From Galerina marginata (lineage: Eukaryota; Basidiomycota; Agaricomycetes; Agaricales; Galerinaceae): a stretch of 64,000 nucleotides of DNA. This document shows positions 22,728 through 35,023 of this stretch, in pieces. Below the pieces are notes generated by a model, which made no database searches, was not told the DNA's origin, and saw only the letters and a list, made by a program, of their open reading frames with translations. The DNA lies in assembly GCA_023014335.1 (NCBI GenBank), contig JAECYW010000004.1:372001-436000 (forward strand), in the 5' to 3' direction. A program made the position numbers and the translations under genes. Position 1 is the stretch's first letter; each line of letters opens with the position of its first letter.

Positions 22728-25700
22728 TCACGCGTCGACGAGACGACCCTTCCCAATACCCATCCCAACACGAACCAAGGTCTCCAAAGCCGCACGACCA
22801 TTAATGAGCAGATCCTCATCCCACTCCACACGGCCCTTCTCAAAGAGAATGACAATAGTCGAGCCGCCTATCAAGCACTTCATCATCAGCTACCCATGCC
22901 CATAGCCCAGCGCGAACAAGAGCGAAAGGAAAACGCACCAAAAGCGAAATACCCAAACTCCTGCCCCTTCTGCACGTACCCGCCCTCCTCAACAGTCGTC
23001 TTGATGCTGCCGACCATCATAGCCCCAACGCACACCGCCATCACCCGCCCAAACTGCGGGCTGTCGATGGGCACGATCTTCCGCGCGTTCTCGCCATACA
23101 CGTCAAGCGCAGTCCTGATCGCTTGAGGCTACGCAAACGTAAAAAAAACACATAAGCCTTCTATCCTAATCAATCCAAGAACGAATGCAAAACAAAACTT
23201 ACGTTGACTGTATAATACTCCCCAGCGATATACGTCATCTCCCCAATCCGGCCCTCCACCGGCGAATGGAACCGATGATAATCCTGCGGCGCCAACCGGA
23301 AAATAGCGAGCGCCCCGCCCGTGTATCGCTCTGCCTGGCCTTTGTACGCGTCGCCCAGTAGACGCGCGACTGTGAACTCGCGGCCTTTGATCCAGAGCCG
23401 CGTGGCTTCGCTGACGGTTTCGAATGTCATGAGGCGGCAGTCGGCGGCGCTGACGAGGCGGTAGGGGTCGTCGGGACTCTCGATGGGGCCGGGCGGAGGG
23501 TTTGAGTTTCCTGATGAAGGAAGGGTGTTAGCTGCGTGGTATGGAAAGAGTGGATGGAAGGACAGACCTGTAGAAGAATTGATTGAAAGGTTTCTAGTAT
23601 AATTAAACTCGGTAAGTTTGGCGTTTACGAGAAGAAGAAAAGGAAAGGTACATACTGAACGAATCAAGAGGATCCAAAATCTCATCAACTTTGAGACCAT
23701 GGAAATCAATAAACGCAGGAATCTCCTTCGCCGACTCGGGGTCATCATACTTGATACCCTGCTTAATCGAAAGCGACTTGAGCAAACGCCTCGCTAAAAA
23801 ATGAAAAAAAAAAAGAGTCAGCACCAACAACACACATCAAAAAAATCAAAAAAAACTTACCCTTCCCCCCCTCCATCCGACTAGACGCCCCCTTATAAAG
23901 CAACCTAATCCCAAGCCTCACATAAACCTGCATCTTCTCCTCCTCCAACTGTCCCCGTCACCCGATTCTGCACAATAATATTCGCCGAGTTCGCCCCAAG
24001 CTTATAATCCCCACTCGACACCTTGACTCAATATCTTCGTGTACCACTTCCTCTGCGCCTGGCTCGCAGTGACGAAGTTCCCCACCACGATGCGGTCCAC
24101 GGTGTTCCAGTCCTGGCTCGCGCAGATGGCGAGGTGCGTGACGATGTCGATCTCGGCCTTTGGAGTTTAGGCGCGGGCGGTGGCAGAGAGGACAGTTTTT
24201 GCACGTTGATCACGCGTTCGATGGGGTTGTTCCCTTCGGAGGTGATAGAGTCCTTCGCTCGACTCTTTCAGCGGGTGTGTATGCACCTGGGAATCAGTCG
24301 ACCCCTTCTTACTCGCCCGGCGGAACCGCAGCTTCCTACGCTTAGCAGCCTGCGCAGGAGCAGCAGAACCATCACCCGGCGTCACCACCCCGGACCCCGA
24401 CGACACATCCCCCTCCGCATCATCCGAGCTCAAATCCGGCGTCTCCAACCCCAACCCCACCCCGGCCCAGCCGACCCAGCCCCGCCAGGCCCAACAGCAG
24501 CAGCAGCATCCCCCAACACCACCCGCATCGGCTCAGTCGCATACGCCTCACCGGCTCCTCCCCGCATGCATCGGGCCCGAAAAGTCCATCTTACCCAGAT
24601 CGAGCTGCACCTCCCCGCCTTTACTATCCGCAACCATCATAACCGGCGTCGCGCTCACACTATCCGCCAACCCATCGTCCGCGTCCACCCGCTTCTTCTC
24701 CTCGTCCGGCCGCCCGAGCTCTTCTTCGAGACAGATGACAGCTTGGTCGATCGTGATCTCCTCATCGGGGGGTGTCTTCCCGTAGCGGGTGAAGAAGCTC
24801 GAGACTGGTGCTCCGTGTGAGGGTGGACCCGAGCGAGTCGAGCATGGCGGTGAGCTCGAGGTGGGATATCTCGTTCGAGTCGTCGGTGTCGTATTGTTTG
24901 AGGTATTGCCGCCAGAACCGCTGGCGGCAGCGCGTCGTACGGCTGGTACTTCGCGCTGAACATGGTAAGTAAAGCGCGTCAGTCCATCAAAGCCACTGAG
25001 ACAGATGAAAGACGAACCGGAATCGAATAACTAGGCGCATGCCTCGCCTCCCAAGGCATCCCCCTCTCCGTCTTCAAAGGCAACCTAAACCCCCTCATCC
25101 CCTCCCCATCCCTCCCCCCCTTCCCCTCCCTCCCCTCCCCCTGCTCCTCCCCAAGCACATACAAGCCCCGTCTCCCCATCCGGCTGCGGCGCGCCCTCAA
25201 TCAGCTCCTTCACATCAAAGCTCGTCTCGCATATATGGTCGTTCGCGGAGAGCTTGTCCCAGTCTAAGATCGTGAGCTGCACTTTGAAGGCAGTCTCGTA
25301 GCGCCGGACGTGGAAGAGCAGTTTTTCGTCCCATACGGGGTTGCGCGAGTGCCGGATCACGCGGGTGCGGAATACTTTTTTGCCGAAGGAGATGACGACG
25401 AAGGGGTCCATGTCCCACCCTGTGCGGGTCACTGAGAGGGGGATGAGGGGTTAGTATGGCGAAGAGAGAAACGAGAACGGAGGGCAAGGACGACTTACTG
25501 TTAGCCAATCGAGGCAGATCATCCGCGCCTTCGATCTCGAGCATCACGATCCCCACAATATCATTCCCGCCCTCCGCCGTGAACTCGTAATCCTTCTTCT
25601 TCCTCCTCCCAATCCTCTTTCGCCCCTCTCCACCAGCGCCAGCAGGGCCCAATCCCGTACCCAAAACAGCCTCGCTCCCACTAGCAGAAGGCGACCCCCC

Positions 25701-27992
25701 AGACGCAGAAGGAGAAGGCGACACCGACCCATCGCGCGATTGAGACTTGGAGCTGGTTGAGCTCCAGCTCCGTCCGAACTTCCTCCTCTCCAAATCCTTA
25801 TCCTTCTCTTTCTCCTTCTTCCCATTCCCATTCCCATTCCCATTCCCATTCCCATTCCCGCCAGGCGATAAAGGGGGCACCAAATTCCCCTGCGCATCCA
25901 CCGCAGGCGACGCCGGCCCTAGCCCTCCCCCTCCCAGCTGCCCACCCGCACCCGCATTCCCACTCTTCAACCCCGAAATCTTCCTCACAAACTTCTTAGG
26001 GTTCGGTATAAACCTCGAGCTCGACGAAGTAGACGTCGTCGAACTCGGCGGGGTTCCTATGCCCAAACCCACACCACTTCCTGTGCCTGTGCCTGTTCCT
26101 GTAGGAGTGGAAGTAGACACAGGAGGCAGCGCAAACCCAACAGCCTTCGGCGTATCCTCCGCCCCACCTCCTCCTCCCCCTGCCGCCGCTCCATGGAATC
26201 GCGGCATAGCAGTAGGCAAGTTTCCCGGGGTAGGAGTGGCAGGCGTACCCGGCGAGATACTCAGCTCAGGCAAACCCACAGGGGCCTTCCCCATCCCTCC
26301 CGTCCCTCCCGTCGGTACTGGTATGGGCATGGGCATGGCCAGCGTAGGCCCAGCTGGGATGTTGCTCGGATGCGCAGAGAGCTCAGAGGCGGAGGCGCTA
26401 TCCACCGCAGAAGCTGAAGACGAAGAGATGGAGGATGAAGTAGAAGTAGTAGACGCAGTAGTCGAATACGGCGTCGACAAGTCAATACTAGACGACGGCG
26501 GGATGTATATATCCAGGAACGGCTTCGACCCCGAGCTCAAGCCAGGGGCGGGCGAGCGGCTTAGAGGCGGGGCGGTCCCAGTGTCCAAGGAGGCGGAAGG
26601 CCCGAGAGACAGCTCAGCTTCGTCATCAGAGTCTTCCGACTCGGAGGAGAGCCCACCGTCGTCTTGGTACTGGTATTGCGCGCCGTTGTTCGAGCGGACT
26701 GTGCCTACTCCTTCGGTCTGGAGGCCGAGGCGGGCGGGGGGCGGGGGCGGGAGGTAAGGTTAAGGTTGCATTTGGGGTAACCATTGATCGCCGTCATCGC
26801 CGTCATCGAAGGCAAAGCAAGACCAAGCACGGTGATTCGTGTCCGATGTGACGATCGAAAGAAAGAAAGCACGCCGCGGGACATACGCCAGACACCCGAT
26901 TGGTGGATAACGATAACGAATCGCAGAGTGGCAGAATTAAAGAAGACCACAAGGCAAAGCAAAGAAAAGGAAGAAATCACGAATGACAGTCAGCTCGCGC
27001 TAAAAATAACGATAATGACACAAATGACAGCATGCTTACCGGCGGGGCAGAAACGAGCGACGGCCTCGAGCGCTTGACGAGCTCGCCGTATATCTCGTCG
27101 AACTCCATGAGGTTCTGCGCGTTGGGGGTGGGCGCGAAGCCGAGCTTGATCTGGATGCTCCCCGCTGATGGCGTGTTCGCGCGGGTTGAGACGAGGTTCA
27201 CTGAGAACGGCTACACGAAAGAAAGTCGATGAGCGATCGATCGACACCCAATCGAGACAGCCAAAGACAAAGGAAAAGGTAACAGCAAAAGAGGAGCAGT
27301 ACCTGATTTCCAGGCTGATCAAACCCAAACTCCCTCTCCCTCCCGTCTTTATCCACAAACCAATCTTCCAGCGGTATCGCCACTTCTCCAAGATAATCCT
27401 TCGAGAGCATATCCTTATCCCACACGACGAGCTCGACAGCGCCGAGCCTGTCCGCGAGGGAGAGGTAGATGGGAAAGTCGAACGTCGCATCTTTAGCTGC
27501 CCAGATGGGGTTGACGGTTTTCTTCGCGACGGGGGTTTGGTCTTTCTTGTTTAGGACCGAGACGACTACGAACCTGTGTAGTGTGTAGAGGGGAAGAAAG
27601 GAAAGGAAAATGAACGGCGATCAGCACTGCGCATAAACCCAAATCACAACCAAAACGAAAACGAAACGAAACGAAAACGAAAACGAAAATGAAACCCACG
27701 GATCACTCGTCCCAGCGCGGTCTTTCACAAGCACGCCCATACACCCCAAGACCTGCAGCCTAAACAGCACAACGGGCGGCTCGCCAGGGCGCGGGGTGTA
27801 GTTGTTGTTCCGCCCACTCCCAACTCCCCTGAGCGCTGAGACCCGGGGTCGGGACAGGGGCAGGCGCGCGGCGGATTTGAGGACGCGCTTGATTTTGGTC
27901 TTTTTCGTCGCTTGTGACGGTGTTGGCGCTGCAGGTGTGGGTGTGGGTGTGGTTGTGGTTGTGGCAGGGGTGGGTGTAGATGCCACTTCCAT
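22728..27992 (-). CDS. PSD2: Phosphatidylserine decarboxylase with two C2 domains and EF-hand
   Basis: Decarboxylates phosphatidylserine to phosphatidylethanolamine at endomembranes. In order from the start at 27992: exon 27992-27700 opens the first C2 domain, and exons 27573-27303 and 27210-27040 complete it. Exon 26717-25499 is a long Ser/Gly/Pro-rich linker with a (GN)n tract, ending in the start of the second C2. Exon 5 from 25431 completes it. An EF-hand (DTDDSNEISHLEL) follows near 24850-24900, then a CxxC..IDIVTHLA segment near 24150-24200. The catalytic part has RLAPQDYHRFHSPV near 23265-23305. The C-terminal GGST, the autocleavage and pyruvoyl site, is formed across the intron 22868-22938. 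Stop at 22728-22730. At least eight single-base surpluses break the frame (about 25163, 24928, 24806, 24201, 24157, 24021, 23951, 23485). All are insertions, so I suspect consensus error, but loss of function cannot be excluded. Confidence 0.82.
25816..25859 (+). repeat. Hexanucleotide microsatellite in PSD linker
   Basis: Six to seven units of cccatt, reading as alternating Gly-Asn on the coding (minus) strand. In frame, so length changes would only alter the disordered linker. Confidence 0.9.
27646..27695 (+). repeat. Imperfect cgaaa/cgaaaa repeat in PSD intron 1
   Basis: A run of aaacg/aaaacg units within the first intron of the PSD gene (27574-27699), near its donor end. Confidence 0.8.
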
Positions 27993-28054
27993 GACGGTGC
28001 GGTGCGGTGGGCTGGCCGCTCTGAGATTGTGATGTTTTACGTGGTTGCGGTTTC

Positions 28055-28103
28055 AGGTGCTGGGGGTGTTGGTGTTGGTGTTGGTGTTGGTGTTGGTGTC
28101 GTC
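28055..28103 (+). repeat. ggtgtt hexanucleotide repeat upstream of PSD
   Basis: About seven units of ggtgtt, 60-110 bp upstream of the PSD start codon. It lies in the probable promoter or 5' leader. Confidence 0.9.
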
Positions 28104-28392
28104 GTGTTCGAGTACGAGGCTGTACGAGGCTATGAGCTCGACACGAGGAATAGAAGAAGTAACCAGAAGGAATACGAAAGCTAGAACGACGACGACAAGA
28201 CGACGGTGAAAGAGAGACCACACCAAAGGAGTAAGGAGAAAGAGTAGTGTGATAAACACTCCAGAACGCGGGGCCGCAACTTGCCGAAACGAAACGAGAC
28301 GAATCAGGTCTAGCCTCTAGGCACATGCCCGTTTCAGGTTCGGGCGCTCCCTGAGTCCGTTTCTACTGACCACCATCATCTTTTCTTTTCGC

Positions 28393-28620
28393 GATGGACG
28401 TTGTCGCCGTCTTCGAAGCTTTCATCTCCTCGTACAAGTAATCTGGGCATTACTTTCCTTTCTACTACCGTTCTTTCAAAAGTTTCATGCATACGGAGAA
28501 TCAGTGACTCCTCCACTATGGAGCCTCCCCGCACTCCCCGACACCAACGGCAAGCCCGGCGTTCTGCCTCTGCCCAGTGTCAGATGTCTCGCTCGAGCTC
28601 GGCGCCGACTCCACCTTAAA
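28393..28620 (+). other. Possible exon(s) of an unrecognised gene
   Basis: A plus-strand ATG at 28393 starts 15 codons (MDVVAVFEAFISSYK) that end at TAA. One base shifted, the next frame continues with a strongly hydrophobic run (VIWALLSFLLPFFQKF), suggesting a membrane-anchored protein with a one-base loss or an unrecognised splice. No homologue recognised; low confidence. Confidence 0.25.
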
Positions 28621-30869
28621 CTTCCAAAGTTCCAAGCCACTTGGAAACTGTCATTTCCTGTCATACGGCTAATCCAAATAAAGGATCCATGGAACTCTTC
28701 GACGACGCTCCTGTCTTATCTACCGTCGACTATGACAACCACTGACAACCACTGTCAATGACACTGGCAATGGCATGTCCATCGCATAACTTGCTTACCA
28801 CGCGACGTCGACTCGGACGGCGTCGTTATACCGCACGCTCTGGAGTCTGGACTGCATATTAATAGTACTCTGAATCTGACGTCGGATTTGTCGTTATCTT
28901 TACCTTTGACTCTCAGCGATCTTGCCTGTCATACTCTGTAACTTTAAGCAGTACTCAGCTCGTTTCTCGTTTCGCTCTAGATCTAGTACGCCCTATAGCT
29001 ATACCTAAGATTAAAGAATCCAACTGGCCAATGTCAATTTACTCCTCTCGCAGGCAATCTCAATTCCAGACCCACCGACCGTCCCAAGCTACTTCCCTCC
29101 TCACAGAATTAAGAATCAAGAATTCAAAGCAACAAACTCCCTATGGACCGACGCACGAGCACGCGGTTTAGGTACATTAATGACCATAACCGCGCCTCCC
29201 TTTTTCTCTTTTCCCTTTCCCCGAATGGTGTCGATCGTTTTCGCGGACAGGGTCTTAGGAGAACCGTGGGGTAGCGGAGCGTCGACATCTGGGCTCTGCG
29301 TAACGCATCCTCGCGTTAATTCCTCGTCCTCATCCTCATCGTCATTGTTAATCCTTGCAGGATGTCTCTTGGTATCCACTCAGCGCTCAATCCAAATCCC
29401 AAAAACTCAAATGTAGCGCGTCTAAATCTCGGCGCTCGTCAGACATCCCGGCACTCCGCTCCGCTCCGACCTTCGCATCTGCTTCTGCTTCCGCCCCTCC
29501 TCCTGTCTTTGCATGGGGATATGCGGTATATGTGAGTTTGTTTGCGGAGAGTCGATCGCGCTATGTATGGCATCCGATTCCAGCATGCTATTCACAGGTT
29601 AATGTTATGCTCGCAAGCGCACATAGTAAAGAAAACCACCTTCTCCTTCTTTCTCTTTCTCTCTTTCCCTGAATCCGCCCGGAAAATCCAACTCCTAAAC
29701 CTCACTGGCAAGTCGGCCAACGACATGAATTCACAACCCTTCAAGCGAACTATCGAGGTGCGTTAACTTAGACTAACATAAGAATAACCAGTTCCACTGA
29801 ACAGGATAGAGTATCCCTCTTTCATCCCCTATAACAGGCTCACGGACAAGGCACCAGCGATCACTGGCAGCACCGATCGATGATCGTCTAATAATACTCT
29901 GTACCCTGTACTCTATCGGATCCATCCAGCTCTCGTTCTTGGCGCGTCCAACTTTTAATTTATCCAACCACTGGTCCTAATTTTCGATCGAAAAAGCTCT
30001 CGTAGAAATTCCGAACATGCCCACCTCCGAGTCAGCGGCTGAATCAAGGCGGACAAACGACCGTATCGGCTCCTAAATAACTTGAAGTAGCTCATTTGCA
30101 TCACTGTACCTCGGCGAGTATCAGCCTTACCGCCTTAGGTTACACACTTGCAGTAATTTAAACGATGCTAAACGGTTCATAGGACGGTCCTTAGTGAAAC
30201 AGCTCTGATCAGGAGCATTCGTTCTCCAAACGTACTTACCCATAGCAGAACGGTGCTCTCATCTATGCTCAAGGCGAAGAGGCAGGCGATTTCAACCCAT
30301 ATCAGGAAGATCAATCCCAGATTTGGCCTAGATTTTAAAATCGGTTTTCAGGGTGTGAATTTGTCCCCTGCCGCTTTTGATTATTGCTGATTCCTGATCT
30401 CTCAGGCCTCAGGAGCCATTTGGCGTCCATGCTCTTATCCGAGACTCACAACATGCGTAATGCAAAGAAAAAGGCGACACAATAGGACATGCGCGGCAAC
30501 GTAACCTATGTAGAGTATATGAAGATCACACCTGCTCGTTTTCAGGCCCAGGCTCCGTAAAGCCTGCCTCAACCATATATAGACTGGATTGGCGAGTAAC
30601 TACTCTAACTGATCGGGCCATTGTCGATCGCATCCGCTTTTGTCCCCAATACCCCACTTCGAACACTGGAACTCCACCATGGAAGGTTCCTTTCAGGGTA
30701 TGTATTACCGAAAAAGAAGAACCGCCGCACACGACCATGGAAAGTGCTTTAAAGAAAATCCTCGAAGGTCCATCAGGGGGTGCCAGCGCACTTATTTATT
30801 AGAACCCACATCGCTCGACTGGCGTCCTCGTTTTCCTCACCTTCGGGGATTAGGCTTCATTACTGAATC
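28621..30869. other. 2.2 kb without a recognised gene
   Basis: The only frame worth naming is on the minus strand, 29116-29379 (87 codons). It has an acidic Asp/Glu run followed by a Lys/Gly-rich stretch, but no domain and no introns I can link. The rest is short frames on both strands. Confidence 0.35.
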
Positions 30870-32981
30870 ATGCTCGTTACGCTGGGGAACACCATCGGCG
30901 CAGTCCTTTTGGGTACTGCGGGGGCGTGCATGTACGTCGGGCTTTCTTTCACCTGCGCCGCTCCTAACTATTTCTCTCCTTCACGCCTCTCAGCCTTTTC
31001 GGCATCTCAGTGGTTCAAGCGTACATGTATTATACCACTTACACGAAGGATTGGGTATTTCAGAAAGTGATTGTACGTATTTTCGCAAATATACGGTGTG
31101 CGGATCTCATACTTCTCCACTCAGGTCGGGACTTTGACGTACGAAATTTTCCTTCCCGATTTCCATGAAATTACTGACCATATCCAGGGCATTGAACGCT
31201 GGTCACTTGCTGTGTCTGATTCATATTGTATATTACTATACCATTGAGCAATTCGGAAACCCCGCGGGATTGGCCAAGATAGTGTGGTAAGTTGAAGGCC
31301 TATCCAGTTAAGATTTCGTTCACAGTCTCATCATTTATTCGCTTGGCACAGGAGTTTCAGGGTAAGCGTCATATCCTATGTATGCCAATTTTCACCTGAA
31401 CATCGCCTTTGTCCCAGGTTCAAACAATATTTAATGTCTGTACGGATATCTGATTCTATGACCTTTATTAACACCAGTTCATGCATAGATCATCATTATC
31501 GTCATCGTCCACGGGTACGTAATATCTTCAATCTCGCACAAGAAATTCGACTAAATAAAGCACCCCTCCCAGTTTATATATCCATAGAATTTGGAGGCGT
31601 CTGTCTTTTCCTCTTGATCTATAATACTGAAGCTGAATTTTTTTCAAGTTGGAAGCCGTTTTTCTCGGGTCTGGCCAGGGATTCTCGTATGTCTGCACAT
31701 TAACATCTGCTTCTTCGTCGTTGACTCGTATTTCAACCCAGTTCGGGCTCTTGGGTTGTGCCACAGGTGAGTCTATCTCTAATCAGTGACTCGGACGAGA
31801 CGGTCATAAAATTACACCAATTCACGCAATACCTCAGTTATTGGTGTCTGTGAGTCCTCGTTACATTTATCCGGAATGGCATAAATTGACGTTACCCCAG
31901 TTCTAATATACCACGCGTAAGTAAACATTAGCGGGTATTCGCGGCTGGTAAATTACAGCTTACCTCTCGACACGTTTTGTGTGCAGCTTTCGGCTGCAGG
32001 GATTTGACGATATCCATGAAGCCACGGCAGGTTATCAACGACATATATATCTTACACCACTAATGTCCTTCGTAATACAGTGGGTTCTTTACGCAATCTT
32101 CGGGACCACAACAACGATGGACTTTCTCATTGCCGCTTCAATGTGTTATTACCTTAATAAGAGCAGATCGGGCTTCGCTAGGTACGCAGTCCCATTACCC
32201 TGCCTTTCCTTGGCTGACCATACTTTTCTTTAGAACAAACCACCTCGTCTTTACTATCATGCAATACGTACTGGTATCTGGAACTTTAACCAGGTACAAT
32301 GTCGGATGTTGAACATAGCGAGGGACTAGTACTAACAAAAGTGAGCAGCGTAATATCGTTAATATCGATCGTCACCGTGCGTTCCATTTCCGTCTCTCTG
32401 CGCTGTAGTTCACTCGTAATTTCCGACCTCAGTTTGCAACAATGCCCCACAATCTCGTGTTTTTGGGAGTTAGTTTCTTGGTCACCAAACGTAGGTCATC
32501 ACTCTTATTGGATAAAAATCGAAAACATTAACCTGGCTGACCGAGGGAAAAGTATACACCAATAGTTACGTTGCGATGTATGCTCTCCATCTCCTTATTG
32601 TGCGGCAAGTTCTGACTTTTTGTTTTTTATTTTAGGTTGAATGCCCGCAATCACATTCGAGATGAGTCGTCTATTAGCGTCGATATTAGGAATCTGCGCT
32701 CGGGTCTAGCAAGGCCAGGCGACGACAACCTTTTCAAGGTATCTCGTTCATTCCTTATCAACTGGCTATAATTAATTTTATTCAAGCGCGAGTCGGCGCA
32801 GCTTTCTTCTATCTATCCTGGAAAGGATGAGGGCTCTTCCAACTCAATGGGTGTCCATGTAAGTCTGATGTTTTACAACAATCAGGACTTATTTACCAGA
32901 ATTTTATTCCAGATCCACGTTCACAAAACAGAGGAACTTGGTGGAGACACTGATGGTGGTAACGCTTGGAGGGCAACATAG
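30870..32981 (+). CDS. DUF6534-type seven-helix membrane protein
   Basis: Short exons with phase-consistent GT..AG introns. The first four are 30870-30931, 30994-31072, 31125-31138 and 31188-31286. Family landmarks in order: TLGNTIGAVLLGT, FGISVVQAYMYYTTYTKDW, ALNAGHLLCLIHIVYYY followed by FGNPAGL, SLGTGVS (31326-31361). After a middle part I could not splice with certainty (31.36-31.98 kb) come TTTTMDFLIAASMCYYLNKS, TNHLVFTIMQYVL, then FLGVSFLVTKLYTNSYVAML and NARNHIRDE. The last exons end with a hydrophilic tail and stop at 32979-32981. The family is large in mushrooms, plasma-membrane-like, and has no assigned function. No frame errors found in the parts I could splice. Confidence 0.85.
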
Positions 32982-35023
32982 TTGATTTACGGGACAATTT
33001 TCTTCCGTACCTTCCTACCACACTTTTTGTTTGTCGAATAAAAGTACACTCGTTTGGCCAAGAAATGTTCCAGTTACAAGTAGTCAATCTAACTGGCTGT
33101 GACGATGAACTGGAGCTTAATCCATTGGTCCTCATTGTTTAAGTTCCGATCCAATTCCAATTACCAACCCGCGCTCACAGGTTCCTTATTGGGTCTTGCT
33201 ACCGGGCATCCGTTATGCTTTGAAAATACTCTACTATATACATGCCTAATTCCGCAATATGAATGTCCCCTCGGCCAATCGTCGGGGTTGGCTCGGTCAA
33301 AAAAGAGAGCATGCAGCGCAAATGCGGTCCAGAGCAACCATCAATTCCGAGAATGACATCGAGATGGGCGTCCTATGTCCCAAGTAAGGAGCGTGCGTGA
33401 AGGAAATGCATGCAAGAGTTACGTCGGATATCAGGTATAAAGAACGCACCTGCAAATTTCCCAACGAACCAGTAGCAAGAATGGCAGATGAATCAAAAAA
33501 AACAATCATGCAGGATGTCGTGGGAGCAGATGCTCGCTGCCCTGGGATCGAAATGGAAATCAAATATGCGAATGGGGTAACTTCGGGAAAGAAGATCTAT
33601 GTACTCAACATTGATTACCGAACGGTATAGGCAATATAAGTCTTTTAATTTGCAGTTAGTTCAGTTTTACAGTCAGTTTGGTCATGCAAACTAACAGGCC
33701 TACACCGTGCAATAGGAAGGCTGTTACAAGCTAGAGGAACGGGGGGGGGTACCCGAGCGCTGAGATCTGGAGACAGTGTGGAAGTTTTTGTCACCGACGA
33801 ATTCGAAATTTGGTCTGGTACGTCGATCAGTCTCGAACGACGAATTCGGATTGCAATCCCCCTGACCATGACGTGTTGTGATATAAAATAGGCTGAAGGG
33901 ACGGTGGAGGATCTTCAGCTGAGCTCACAACCCTCACGACAAGCGCAGGCCGGTACGTGCTCCTACTTTTCTTTCTTTTCTTTTTTACCGTGACCTTCAT
34001 CGACTTTGACATTTTACCACTAGCTTCTCCTTGTATCAAGCAGACCGTCTGCGAAGTTTGGCTGCTTCATTCCTCTAATTATGCAGTGTATGTCGGTATT
34101 TTCCCTTTAACGGCCATGTCCTGACTACTTATACTTTAGTCACGAAACTCTCCATCCTTGTCTTCCTTAGTCTCGTCGGAAGCTCCTTTACGGCCCCAGT
34201 GAACTTTGAGGCGCAGAATAACCACCTCGCTGTTGCATACGGTTATTCCAGGGAAGCATTTGGGACAAATGGCTCTCCGGTAAAGCGGGATCTCGAAAGC
34301 GCAGGGTTGTTCCCAAAGTTGTTTCAACTAGAGCAACTCGCCCACAGGCGCCTGGCCGCTCACCCGGCGTTTATCCTGGGCACAATCTCCCTCAAAGAGT
34401 GTCCTCAGCTCTCCCATCTCGTCGAACCGGCGCTTAATAGTGAGGCATGGCCTGCCTAATGAGGACGAAGGAGGACTTTGGTTGACATATTAGTGAACAT
34501 GAGCTCGCAGTGAATAGGATATGTACTGTAAACAGAGATGCCCTGCAGCGCTCCGGAAAGAAACCTGGTTTAAATGTGTTGTCGATTAGATTATGGGTTT
34601 ACATATTCTGTAAGCAGTAAAACTAACAATCATGTCGTCGCCCTGAGGAGTGTTTACTCTATTGACCTTTATTGTACCAGACCTGGTTAAGGGTACTGAA
34701 ATTTTTCAGTAACTGTGATGTCCGAAAACTCCGCTTAAATCATATTCTACTGCTTTGCGATTGATCTTCTGGCCCAGCGTGTAACGCACTTTCTGGAAGA
34801 TGGTTCGCCAACGTGGTTATGCTCTCGATTCAGAGGAGGTTGTGATTTCAACTTCCGCAACGGGGAACTCGCAACGGGGAACTTAAACAAAGGTACTGGA
34901 CCCTGGGGTTACCGATTAGATTTCATTGAGCGGATGATAGCAACAAGAGCCATGAGAAAATACAAGAAGTTAAAATCCAACAGGTACTGTAAGTGTACTG
35001 CCATAGGTTTGTGGGCTTTCAAC
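32982..35023. other. 2 kb without a recognised gene
   Basis: Two plus-strand frames have some coding character: 33397-33630 (Lys/Glu-rich, 77 codons) and 34199-34459 (86 codons, ending just before a TAA). I could not join them, and neither has a recognisable domain. A poly-G run (about ten bases) lies at 33740-33749. Confidence 0.35.

Noticed and set aside
24023..24820. A 265-codon plus-strand frame across the PSD gene
   Set aside because: It lies opposite to conserved C2/EF-hand/PSD coding segments and reads as Arg/Pro-rich antisense of a GC-rich gene.
25747..26757. A 336-codon plus-strand frame
   Set aside because: Exact antisense of the Ser/Gly/Pro-rich linker exon of PSD, which continues into a conserved C2 start on the minus strand.
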